Source of the DNA: Acidobacteriota bacterium
GTDB taxonomy: Bacteria > Acidobacteriota > Vicinamibacteria > Vicinamibacterales > SCN-69-37
Assembly: GCA_020853395.1 (NCBI GenBank)
Contig: JADYYY010000004.1
Coordinates: forward strand, 80,815-144,814
Direction of reading: 5' to 3'
Length of the DNA: 64,000 bases
In this document: positions 56,687-64,000 of the stretch, one piece after another
Numbering within the stretch: the first letter of the stretch is position 1
How the letters are laid out: every line of letters starts with the position of its first letter
Translations under genes and position numbers: made by a program
The notes under the pieces: generated by a model
Database searches by the model: none
Told to the model about the DNA's origin: nothing
The model's input: only the letters and a program-made list of their open reading frames with translations

Positions 56687-58027
56687 TCACGCGGGATCGG
56701 ACGGCAGCGTCAAGCCGGGCACGGCGGCGTTGACATACACGATTCGTCCACCCACGATCGTCGCGGCCACCGCGCCGGTGAGCGTCCATCCGTCGAACGG
56801 CGTGTTCTTCGATTTGGAGCGGAGGTCGGCGGCATGAACCGTGACCCCGACGTCGGGAGCCAGCACGGTGATGTCGGCGGGACCGCCGGCAGCGAGCGTG
56901 CCGCCGGGAACACCGAGCACCCGGGCCGGCGCGGCGGACAGCAGCTCCACGAACCGGTCGAGGCCGATCACGCCGGCGTGCACGAGCCGATCGAGACAGA
57001 GCGGCACGGCTGTCTCGAGACCGACGATCCCGAACGGCGCGTTGTCGAACTCGAGCGCTTTCTCGTCCGCATGATGCGGGGCGTGATCCGTGGCGATGAC
57101 GTCGATTGTGCCGTCCCGGAGCCCGTCGATCATCGCGAGGCGGTCGGCTTCGTCCCGGAGCGGCGGGTTCATCTTGAACTTCGTGTCGTATCCGCCGTGT
57201 GCGAGGAGCGCCTGGTCGGTCAACACGACGTGGTGCGGCGTCACTTCGCAGGTGACGTGAATCCCGCGCGCCTTGCCTTCGCGCACGGCGCGCAGCGACT
57301 GCCGCGCGCTCATGTGGGCGACGTGCACGTGCCCGCCGGTCAGTTCCGCCAGCGAGATGTCGCGCTCGACCATCACGGATTCGGCCGCGCCGGGCATCCC
57401 TCGCAGGCCGAGCATCGCGGCAGCCGTCCCTTCGTGAATGACCCCTTCGCCCTTGAGCGACGGGTCCTCGCAGTGGTCGATGACCGGCATCTGGAACATC
57501 GACGCGTATTCGAGCGCGCGGCGCATGAGCAGCGCCGTCCGCACCGGATGCCCGTCGTCGGAGATCGCGACGCAGCCGGCGGCGTGCAGGTCGCCGATCT
57601 CGGTCAGCTCCTCGCCCTTCGATCCCTTCGACACCGCACCGATGGGATACACCCGCGCCAGGCCGGCCTCGGCCGCCCGCTTCAGGATGAACTCGGTCAC
57701 CGGCGCCTGATCGTTGACCGGCGTGGTGTTCGGCATGCAGGCCACCGCAGTGAAGCCGCCCGCCACCGCGGACGCGAGACCGGTGGCCACCGTCTCCTTG
57801 TGCTCCTGGCCCGGCTCCCGCAGGTGCACGTGCATGTCGATGAGGCCCGGCGTGACGACGCAGCCGGCCGGGAGCTCGACGACGGTGGCACCATCGACCG
57901 GCAATCCCTTGCCGACGGCGCCGATCCGCGGCCCGTCGATGCGAATGTCGACGTGCCCGTTCCACCCCGCGACGGGATCGACGAGCCGGACGTTCCTCAA
58001 CAGCAGAGCCCTCGGCGCCGTGGTCAT
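56687..58027 (-). CDS. pyrC: Dihydroorotase
   Basis: Dihydroorotase of 446 residues, class I (multifunctional-type) amidohydrolase closing carbamoyl aspartate to dihydroorotate. Metal and catalytic motifs are [14 protein letters not shown] (about 59-72), [22 protein letters not shown] (about 181-187), [20 protein letters not shown], and ATDHAPH (about 313-319). ATG 58027 overlaps the pyrB stop (ATGA) and has AAGGG upstream. The complete set of metal ligands suggests an active enzyme, not the inactive subunit found with some ATCases. Confidence 0.95.
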   Translation of the reverse strand: MTTAPRALLLRNVRLVDPVAGWNGHVDIRIDGPRIGAVGKGLPVDGATVVELPAGCVVTPGLIDMHVHLREPGQEHKETVATGLASAVAGGFTAVACMPNTTPVNDQAPVTEFILKRAAEAGLARVYPIGAVSKGSKGEELTEIGDLHAAGCVAISDDGHPVRTALLMRRALEYASMFQMPVIDHCEDPSLKGEGVIHEGTAAAMLGLRGMPGAAESVMVERDISLAELTGGHVHVAHMSARQSLRAVREGKARGIHVTCEVTPHHVVLTDQALLAHGGYDTKFKMNPPLRDEADRLAMIDGLRDGTIDVIATDHAPHHADEKALEFDNAPFGIVGLETAVPLCLDRLVHAGVIGLDRFVELLSAAPARVLGVPGGTLAAGGPADITVLAPDVGVTVHAADLRSKSKNTPFDGWTLTGAVAATIVGGRIVYVNAAVPGLTLPSDPA

Positions 58028-58980
58028 CCCTTCACGTCCTCCCCTTCGCCGCCGGCGAGCAGGTAGAGCACTGCCATCCGGACGGCCACGCCGTTGGCCA
58101 CCTGGTCGAGAATCACCGACCACGGGCCATCGGCCACGTCGGAATCGATCTCGACGCCGCGATTCAGCGGGCCGGGATGCATGACGATCACATCGGGCGC
58201 CGCCCGCCGCAGCCGCTCGCCCGTCAGGCCGAACAGCGAGAAGTACTCGCGGACGGAGGGAAAGAACAGCCCGTGCATCCGCTCGTGCTGGACGCGCAGC
58301 ATCATCACGACGTCCGCGCCGTCGACCGCCTCGTTCATCGACGACGTCGCGCGGACGCCGAACTGATCGAGGCCGACCGGCATCAGCGTCGGCGGTCCGC
58401 AGGCGACGACGTCAGCGCCCATGCGCGTGAGGAGCAGAGCGTTGGATCGGAACACGCGGCTGTGCAGCAGGTCGCCGATGATCGCGACGCGCAGCCCGGC
58501 CAGCCGCCCCTTGCGCTCGAGAATCGTGACGGCGTCGAGCAGCGCCTGCGTCGGATGTTCGTGCATGCCGTCGCCGGCGTTGATGATGCTGCCGCGGCAG
58601 ATCCTCGACAGGTGATGCGCGGCGCCGGACGCCCAGTGGCGCATCACGATCATGTCGGGCGCCATCGCTTCCAGCGTCCGGGCGGTGTCGGCGAGCGTCT
58701 CGCCCTTCGACACGCTCGAGCCGGCCGTCGTCATGCCCAGCGTGTCGGCGCTCAGCCGCTTCTCGGCCAGCTCGAAGGACATCCGGGTGCGGGTGCTGGC
58801 TTCGAAGAACAGGTTGATCACGGTGCGCCCGCGGAGCGCGGGCACCTTCTTGATGGGCCGCAGCGCGACTTCCTTCATCGCGAAGGACGTCTGGATGATC
58901 AGCTCGATCTCCGAGGCGTCGAGCTCGCCGATGCCGAGCAGGTGACGGCTGCGCAGGCTGGTGGCTGCCGCGACGGTCAT
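58024..58980 (-). CDS. pyrB: Aspartate carbamoyltransferase, catalytic subunit
   Basis: ATCase catalytic chain of 318 residues, joining carbamoyl phosphate and aspartate. Carbamoyl-phosphate site [13 protein letters not shown] (about 57-69), [35 protein letters not shown], and the aspartate site [10 protein letters not shown] and [13 protein letters not shown] are present. No pyrI is adjacent, so this is the ATCase type that works with dihydroorotase instead; pyrC follows directly. ATG 58980 overlaps the pyrR stop (ATGA). Confidence 0.96.
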   Translation of the reverse strand: MTVAAATSLRSRHLLGIGELDASEIELIIQTSFAMKEVALRPIKKVPALRGRTVINLFFEASTRTRMSFELAEKRLSADTLGMTTAGSSVSKGETLADTARTLEAMAPDMIVMRHWASGAAHHLSRICRGSIINAGDGMHEHPTQALLDAVTILERKGRLAGLRVAIIGDLLHSRVFRSNALLLTRMGADVVACGPPTLMPVGLDQFGVRATSSMNEAVDGADVVMMLRVQHERMHGLFFPSVREYFSLFGLTGERLRRAAPDVIVMHPGPLNRGVEIDSDVADGPWSVILDQVANGVAVRMAVLYLLAGGEGEDVKG

Positions 58981-59507
58981 CCTTGCACCTCCACTTCGTC
59001 GCGCCCGTCCGTCTCGGCCAGGCGCACCTGCACGGTCTGTTGACGAGAGGTCGGGACGTTGCGGCCGACGTAATCGGCGCGGATCGGCAGCTCGCGGTGT
59101 CCCCGATCGACGAGCGCGACGAGCTGGATGGCGCGCGGCCGCCCGAAGTCGATGAGCGCGTCGAGCGCCGCCCGAACCGTCCGGCCGGTGTAGAGCACGT
59201 CGTCGACCAGCAGGATCACGCGGCCGTCGATCGAGAACGGGATCTCGGTGCGGCGGATGACCGGCTGCGATCCAGCCGCGTGCCCCATGAGGTCGTCGCG
59301 GTACAGCGTGATGTCGAGCGCACCGGTCGGCACCTCGACGCCGCTCAACGCTTTGATCGCGGCGGCGAGGCGCGCGGCGATCGGCACGCCACGCGCGCGA
59401 ATGCCGACGAGCGCGAGGTCCTCGATGCCGCGGTTGTGTTCCAGGATCTCGTGCGCGATCCGCGAGATGCTCCGCGAGACGCGATCCGCGTCCATCACGA
59501 TGGGCAT
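58977..59507 (-). CDS. pyrR: Pyrimidine operon regulator PyrR
   Basis: PyrR, 176 residues, a UMP/UTP-responsive RNA-binding protein that also has some uracil phosphoribosyltransferase activity. It has [45 protein letters not shown], and the PRPP loop [20 protein letters not shown] (about 96-115). GGAGG lies 5 bases before ATG 59507. The longer frame to 59636 is rejected because it covers the PyrR-binding hairpin in the leader. It is the first gene of pyrR-pyrB-pyrC-PRTase. Confidence 0.95.
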   Translation of the reverse strand: MPIVMDADRVSRSISRIAHEILEHNRGIEDLALVGIRARGVPIAARLAAAIKALSGVEVPTGALDITLYRDDLMGHAAGSQPVIRRTEIPFSIDGRVILLVDDVLYTGRTVRAALDALIDFGRPRAIQLVALVDRGHRELPIRADYVGRNVPTSRQQTVQVRLAETDGRDEVEVQG

Positions 59508-59610
59508 CAACGCCTCCAAGCCGCCGGGAACCGGCTGCGCCACATCGAGGATGCCGAGAAGGAGAGAGACGGGAGAAGACGACGCGCGGGAGAAGAGCTC
59601 GACATGACAC

Positions 59611-59643
59611 CTCTTTGCGGCCTCGCGGGACCGCATTAAAGAG
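59611..59643 (-). promoter_or_regulatory. PyrR-binding RNA hairpin in the pyrR operon leader
   Basis: On the minus strand the leader folds into a PyrR binding loop. The lower stem is CTCTTT (59643 to 59638) with AAAGAG (59616 to 59611), with a 5' bulge AAT. The upper stem is GCGGTC (59634 to 59629) with GGCCGC (59622 to 59617). The hexaloop is CCGCGA, which fits the family consensus CNGNGA. TAGACT (59657 to 59652) is a plausible -10, placing the transcript start about 2 bases before the stem. The 104 bases between the hairpin and pyrR contain a long polypyrimidine tract (about 59540-59595) that could pair with the GGAGG ribosome site; that mechanism is inference. Confidence 0.78.
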
Positions 59644-59692
59644 CAGGAGGCAGTCTATCACGCGCGCGAACCGCCGGCACGCGACGCCTTCC

Positions 59693-61462
59693 CTACCGCT
59701 CGTGCGTCGCGACGTACTTCACCGGGTGATCGAGCTGGAACGTCGACACGAACAGGTCGCGGCGGGCGAAGCCGTCCATGTCGCGGCCGACTTCCGCGCC
59801 CATGTAGTACAGGACGGTCGGCGCCAGATCGAGAATCGATCCCGGCCGCGGTTGGCCGTGTGTCACGGCCGTGCCGTACGCCAGGAGGAACCCGGCTGGC
59901 GCGCGCTCGTTCGTGCCCGTGTCGTCCCGCCTGCCGAGCAGCCTCGCCACGAGCCGCGCGCGGGGTCCGGCCGGCTCCATGCCGAAGCCCGACACCACGA
60001 GCAGCAGGTCGCCCGGTGCGAGACGGTGGAGCGCGCCGCCGACCTCGGCGTCGAGATACTCGTAGTACTGATCGAGCGGCGACCGTTGCGGATCGACGCG
60101 CCGAGGTTCGCCGAAGAGCTCGGGCTGGGCCTCGCGCAAGTAACGGCGTCCCACCTCGGCCAGCCCTTCGTAGCGCACGGCCGTCAGCCGCGGCGCGAAC
60201 TGCTCGGCCAGCTCCGACGCGGCGTCGCTGTACGCGCGGTCCCATCGCACGCCCTCGAGCCCGGGCGGCGCCATCGCGCCTTCGGCCAACGCCGGCAGCA
60301 CCTCGTCCCATGGCGCGGACATCCAGCGATCGAACACCGGCCGCGCCACGTCGACGGCAGTGGTGGGATCGCCCGCGCTGGCATCCGCCAGGCGAAGCGG
60401 CGAACCCGTTGCCTCGTCGAACTGCTCGCTCAGCACGTAGCCGCGATCCGCCCTCGCAGGGTAGGTCACGGGCCAGCCGGCGATCCCGGACGCCAGGCCG
60501 TAGTCGGCGAGGATGTCCCAGATCGGCCGCGCGACGAGCGATGCAGCCGTCGGAGGCGCCTGCCCGACGAAGCCCTGTTCGGGCAGTGCCGTCGCGAAGC
60601 AGTACTTCGGCAGGACGTCGGCGGCCACCGGATCGGCCGGCGTGACACGGTAGGCCGCGCGCGATCGAATGCCGTTCTTGCCGGAAGCCTTGCCGGTCGC
60701 GGCGGCCGCCCAGACCGGCTCGGCGTCGGTGGGCGTGATCGTCGCCAGATCGACGACGGCGCCGCGATCGAGCAGGCGGCCGAAGTTCGGAAGCTGCCCG
60801 ATTGCGACGCGCTGCCGGATGAATCCGAGCGATGCGCCGTCGAGCGCGATGATGCGGACGCTCGGCGCGGACGTGAGCGGCAGGCGCGGCGCGCGGAGGG
60901 CCGGATGCGATTCATCCGCCGATCGGCGCGGCACCCGCACGAACGTCTCTCCAGGGCCGCGGAGCCACAGCGGCACGGCCACCGAACCGCACAGCGCCGC
61001 TATCAGCAAGGCCGTCACCGGCCGGCCGCCGCGGCGCCGGTCCGCGTAGCGCAGCACCACGATGCCGGCGAGCACGGCGGCACACGCCGTAACGGCCCAC
61101 GCGCCGGCTCGCATGCGATCGACGGCCTCGTCGCTCAGCACGGTTCGAAAGATCTCGAGGTTCGCCCAGGTCAGCGCGGCGGCGCCCGCGGTCATCACGG
61201 CGCCCAGCCACGCGAGCACCCTCACGCTCAGCCAGGCCGGCCTGAGCGGACGCAGCGACAGCAGATCGCGGCCGAGCATCAGGAAGTACAGCAGCACCGT
61301 CAGGTAGGGCGCATAGAACGCGACGACGGCGCCGAGCCACCGCACGGCGGTCGTCGACAGCAGCGGCAACTGCGGGTTGACCTGGAAGATCAGCGCCGCC
61401 AGATACGTGGCAGCGAGCACGCCGCCCGCGACGGCGTTGGTCAACATGCGGAGATAACGCAT
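59693..61462 (-). CDS. Membrane alkaline phosphatase-superfamily protein
   Basis: Protein of 589 residues with four to five N-terminal membrane helices (about 10-175) and a C-terminal catalytic domain of the alkaline phosphatase/type I phosphodiesterase superfamily. The metal site begins [12 protein letters not shown] (about 205-216), followed by [22 protein letters not shown] with the catalytic Thr, WPVTYPAR, and a later VVSGFGMEP and a His-containing segment. It may act on phosphodiesters or glycolipid head groups; sequence does not say. ATG 61462 is 23 bases from the divergent pyrK start. Confidence 0.8.
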   Translation of the reverse strand: MRYLRMLTNAVAGGVLAATYLAALIFQVNPQLPLLSTTAVRWLGAVVAFYAPYLTVLLYFLMLGRDLLSLRPLRPAWLSVRVLAWLGAVMTAGAAALTWANLEIFRTVLSDEAVDRMRAGAWAVTACAAVLAGIVVLRYADRRRGGRPVTALLIAALCGSVAVPLWLRGPGETFVRVPRRSADESHPALRAPRLPLTSAPSVRIIALDGASLGFIRQRVAIGQLPNFGRLLDRGAVVDLATITPTDAEPVWAAAATGKASGKNGIRSRAAYRVTPADPVAADVLPKYCFATALPEQGFVGQAPPTAASLVARPIWDILADYGLASGIAGWPVTYPARADRGYVLSEQFDEATGSPLRLADASAGDPTTAVDVARPVFDRWMSAPWDEVLPALAEGAMAPPGLEGVRWDRAYSDAASELAEQFAPRLTAVRYEGLAEVGRRYLREAQPELFGEPRRVDPQRSPLDQYYEYLDAEVGGALHRLAPGDLLLVVSGFGMEPAGPRARLVARLLGRRDDTGTNERAPAGFLLAYGTAVTHGQPRPGSILDLAPTVLYYMGAEVGRDMDGFARRDLFVSTFQLDHPVKYVATHER

Positions 61463-61469
61463 GAGTCTA

Positions 61470-61475
61470 TATACT
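61470..61475 (+). promoter_or_regulatory. -10 box directly upstream of pyrK
   Basis: TATACT ends 10 bases before ATG 61486, predicting a leader of 3-4 bases, with no Shine-Dalgarno sequence. Confidence 0.5.
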
Positions 61476-61485
61476 GGCCCGAGTC

Positions 61486-62310
61486 ATGCCCGTCGACGTC
61501 GACGCCGAGGTGCTCGCGAACACCCGGCTCTCGCCCGACTACAACGTGCTCGCACTGGCCGCGCCGGACGTTGCGCGCCTGGCGCGCCCCGGCCAGTTCG
61601 TGATGATCAAGACCGCCCCCGGCCTCGATCCGCTGCTGCGCCGGCCGTTCTCCATCTTCGAGATCCTCCGCGACGACGACGGTAGCCCGCGCGGCATCAC
61701 GCTGTTCAACAAGCGGGTCGGACGCGGAACGTCGAGGCTGTTCTCGGCGGAGCCCGGCGACGTGTGCGCCGTGCTCGGCCCGCTCGGCCAGCCATTCGTG
61801 CCCGTCGATCCACCGGACGACGCGTGGATGGTGGCGGGCGGCGTCGGCCTCGCGCCGTTCGTGACGTTGGCCGAAGCGCTCGCCGCGCGCCGCACGCCGA
61901 TGACCTTGTACTACGGCGGGCGCACCGCGGGCGACCTGCACTACCGCGAGCTCTTCGCCAGGCTGGGCGCGCGGCTCGTGCTCGCGACCGAGGACGGCAG
62001 CGCCGGCGTGCGGGGCCGCGTCACGGTGCCGCTCGAGCGCGATCTCGCGAGCCGCCCTCCGGCGTCGGCCGTGACGATCTACGCGTGCGGCCCTACGCCG
62101 ATGATGCGGGCGGTCGCTGCCTTGGCGGCCGGCGCCGGCTGCCCGGTGTTCGTCTCGCTCGAACCGGTGATGGGCTGCGGGATGGGCGGCTGCTACAGTT
62201 GCGTCGTGCCCGTCCAGCACGACGGCCGCGAGCACTTCGTACGGTCGTGTCTCGACGGCCCCGTGTTCGACGCGTCCAAGCTCGTCTGGGACCGTCTCGT
62301 CGCGCACTGA
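61486..62310 (+). CDS. pyrK: Dihydroorotate dehydrogenase B, electron transfer subunit
   Basis: PyrK, 274 residues, FAD and [2Fe-2S] subunit that passes electrons from dihydroorotate dehydrogenase to NAD. It has the FAD-binding RRPFSIFEI (about 51-59), the NAD-binding VAGGVGLAPFVTLAEAL (about 116-132), YACGPTPMM, and the cluster ligands GCGMGGCYSCVVPV with a later RSC (about 225-250). It begins three bases into its predicted transcript. It is followed after 6 bases by pyrD. Confidence 0.94.
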   Translation: MPVDVDAEVLANTRLSPDYNVLALAAPDVARLARPGQFVMIKTAPGLDPLLRRPFSIFEILRDDDGSPRGITLFNKRVGRGTSRLFSAEPGDVCAVLGPLGQPFVPVDPPDDAWMVAGGVGLAPFVTLAEALAARRTPMTLYYGGRTAGDLHYRELFARLGARLVLATEDGSAGVRGRVTVPLERDLASRPPASAVTIYACGPTPMMRAVAALAAGAGCPVFVSLEPVMGCGMGGCYSCVVPVQHDGREHFVRSCLDGPVFDASKLVWDRLVAH

Positions 62311-62316
62311 GGGCGC

Positions 62317-63243
62317 ATGGATCTTTCGGTCGCCATCGGCTCGCTCACCCTCCGCAACCCCGTGATCGCCGCATCCGGCTGCTTCGGCTACGGCATCGAG
62401 TACGCGGAGGCGATCGACCTCACGACGCTCGGCGGCGTCGCCGTCAAGGGTCTGTTCCTCGAGCCGCGTGAAGGCCACGCGCCTCCGCGGATCGTCGAAA
62501 CCCCCGCAGGCATGCTGAACGCGATCGGCCTGCAGGGGATCGGCGTGCACCGCTTCGTCGCCGAGAAACTGCCCGAACTGCGGCGTCTGGGCGCCAGGGT
62601 CATCGTCAACGTGTGCGGGTCCACGATCGAGGAATACTGCGAGGTCTCGCGCGTGCTGTCGGACGCCGAGGGCGTCGGCGCGATTGAGCTCAACATCTCC
62701 TGCCCGAACATCAAGGAGGGCGGCATCCAGTTCGGCTGCAGCCTCAGCGGCACCTACGACGTCGTCAGTGCCGTCAGGAAGGTCACCGCGCTGCCGCTCA
62801 TCCCGAAGTTGACACCGAACGTGACGGCGCCGGCGTCGTTCGCGCGCGCCGCCGAGGACGCCGGCGCGGATGCGATCTCGCTGGTCAACACGTTTCTCGC
62901 GATGGCCATCGACGTCGAGACGCGCCGTCCGAAGCTCACGAACGTGCTCGGCGGGCTCAGCGGACCTGCGATTCGGCCGATCGCGGTTCGCATGGTGTGG
63001 GAGTGCTTTCAGGCCGTGAAGATCCCGATCGTCGGCATGGGCGGCATCACGAACGCCGAGGATGCCCTCGAGTTCATGATCGCCGGCGCGTCGGCCGTGC
63101 AGATCGGCACCGCCAACTTCGTCGATCCGTTCCTCTGGGGCAAGGTGGTGGACGGGATCTCCGGCTACTTCCGACGGCACGGTCTCGATCGGGTCCGCGA
63201 TCTCGTCGGCCAGGTCGACCTGGCGGCGAGGGCGCACGCGTGA
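62317..63243 (+). CDS. pyrD: Dihydroorotate dehydrogenase, class 1B catalytic subunit
   Basis: PyrD, 308 residues, FMN enzyme oxidising dihydroorotate to orotate. Class 1B is shown by its PyrK partner and by the catalytic Cys within [11 protein letters not shown] (about 128-138). Other features are [43 protein letters not shown] and [26 protein letters not shown]. It is full length. The stop overlaps pyrF by GTGA (63240-63243). Confidence 0.96.
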   Translation: MDLSVAIGSLTLRNPVIAASGCFGYGIEYAEAIDLTTLGGVAVKGLFLEPREGHAPPRIVETPAGMLNAIGLQGIGVHRFVAEKLPELRRLGARVIVNVCGSTIEEYCEVSRVLSDAEGVGAIELNISCPNIKEGGIQFGCSLSGTYDVVSAVRKVTALPLIPKLTPNVTAPASFARAAEDAGADAISLVNTFLAMAIDVETRRPKLTNVLGGLSGPAIRPIAVRMVWECFQAVKIPIVGMGGITNAEDALEFMIAGASAVQIGTANFVDPFLWGKVVDGISGYFRRHGLDRVRDLVGQVDLAARAHA

Positions 63244-63959
63244 CGACGAACCCGATTCTCGCCGCACTGGACGTCGCGGACGCCGGCGAGGCCGTCGCGC
63301 TGGCGGCGCGGCTGCGGGATGCCGTCGGCGGCGTGAAGATCGGCAGCCAGTTGTTCACGTCGGCCGGCCCAGACCTCGTCGAGCGATTCGTCGCCGACGG
63401 GCACCGCGTGTTCCTCGATCTGAAGTTTCACGACATCCCGAACACGGTGGCGGGCTCGGTGGCGGCCGCGACGAGCCTGGGCGTCTGGATGCTCAACGTG
63501 CACGCGAGCGGCGGCCCCGCGATGCTCGAGGCCGCGCGCCGGTCCGCGCACGAGACGGCGGCCGCGCGCGGGCTCGCCCGGCCGCTGGTCATCGCCGTCA
63601 CGGTGCTGACGAGCCTCGACGCCTCTGCCCTGCGATCGGTCGGCATCGACGCGTCGCCGATCGATCAGGTCGTGCGCCTGGCGAGGCTGTCGCGCGACGC
63701 GGGTCTCGACGGCGTCGTCGCGTCTCCCCAGGAAACGGCCGCGATTCGCGCGGCGTGCGGCCCGGACTTCGTGATCGTCACGCCGGGCATCCGCGGCGGC
63801 AGCGCCGCGGCCGCGCCCGACGACCAGCAGCGCACGTCGACGCCGGCCGGCGCGATCGCTGCCGGCAGCTCGTTTCTCGTGATCGGCCGTCCCATCACGG
63901 CCGCCGCGGATCCGCAAGCCGCGGCGCGCAGGATGCTCGCCGAGGCGGCCGGACGCTAA
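63240..63959 (+). CDS. pyrF: Orotidine 5'-phosphate decarboxylase
   Basis: OMP decarboxylase of 239 residues, final step to UMP. The active site is [13 protein letters not shown] (about 59-71) with the Asp-Lys-Asp tetrad, preceded by [13 protein letters not shown] (about 7-19). Later motifs are [26 protein letters not shown] and [14 protein letters not shown]. The start is GTG 63240 overlapping the pyrD stop. No gene is seen in the remaining 41 bases of the window. Confidence 0.95.
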   Translation: MTTNPILAALDVADAGEAVALAARLRDAVGGVKIGSQLFTSAGPDLVERFVADGHRVFLDLKFHDIPNTVAGSVAAATSLGVWMLNVHASGGPAMLEAARRSAHETAAARGLARPLVIAVTVLTSLDASALRSVGIDASPIDQVVRLARLSRDAGLDGVVASPQETAAIRAACGPDFVIVTPGIRGGSAAAAPDDQQRTSTPAGAIAAGSSFLVIGRPITAAADPQAAARRMLAEAAGR

Positions 63960-64000
63960 CGTACAAAACAGAGCCGGGGCGCCGCGGCCGTGACACGGCC

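Overview
The window is a high-GC bacterial chromosome segment (GC near 70% by eye) packed with genes on both strands. The gene families suggest an Acidobacteriota member, perhaps Vicinamibacteria: a soluble plastid-type glycerol-3-phosphate acyltransferase, a DUF5777 barrel, ActB/ActC/ActD-like respiratory genes, and many genes with a -10 box directly before the start codon. That placement is inference from gene content, not from a marker gene. No tRNA, rRNA, CRISPR array, insertion sequence or prophage was seen.

Layout. 1-5.6 kb: partial nagB, a small outer-membrane protein, an acyl-CoA/ACP synthetase-ACP-acyltransferase fusion, and infA with a DEAD-box helicase. 5.6-9.6 kb: a small cytochrome c, a DUF1080 protein, a tandem universal stress protein, a Crp/Fnr regulator and a hemerythrin-type Fe-S repair protein. 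9.6-21.2 kb: a respiratory nitrate reductase operon, narC-G-H-J-I, with two NarK-type transporters on either side of an outer-membrane porin. 21.2-25.3 kb: a sensor kinase/response regulator pair with a SLAC1/TehA-type channel. 25.5-28.8 kb: a DUF5777 barrel, a haem lipoprotein and a CuA-domain protein, divergent from a dihaem cytochrome. 29-31.4 kb: plastid-type GPAT and NnrS. 31.6-39.2 kb: a secreted protein, then fabG, pyrE, truA, uppS, cdsA, dxr and rseP. 39.2-44.4 kb: glucokinase, a beta-hydroxyacid dehydrogenase, a BRCT-like/HTH/TPR protein and a B12-radical SAM protein. 44.5-50.9 kb: an alternative-complex-III/Qrc-like operon (pentahaem cytochrome, MopB, FeS, NrfD, DUF3341) divergent from fdhD. 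51-55 kb: two glycosyltransferases, a frameshifted DinB gene and a serine hydrolase. 55-64 kb: pyrimidine biosynthesis (pyrR-pyrB-pyrC-PRTase-TIGR02757 leftward; pyrK-pyrD-pyrF rightward) around a membrane phosphatase.

How it fits together. Much of the window serves respiration with nitrate and handling of reactive nitrogen: Nar, NarK transporters, porin, two-component system, NnrS, hemerythrin repair protein, cytochromes and an ACIII-like complex. The most striking regulatory signal is a palindrome, TATGAC-N4-GTCATA, found upstream of four of these units (hemerythrin gene, nar operon, sensor kinase, ACIII-like operon). In all four its centre lies exactly 29.5 bases upstream of the first base of a TAnnnT -10 box, the class II (-41.5) geometry of Crp/Fnr activators. 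The local Crp/Fnr gene at 7880-8569 is the obvious candidate regulator.

A second strong regulatory element is a PyrR-binding RNA hairpin at the 5' end of the pyrR operon transcript. Start codons were chosen by Shine-Dalgarno sequence, signal peptide position and operon overlap, and are stated where they differ from the longest possible frame.
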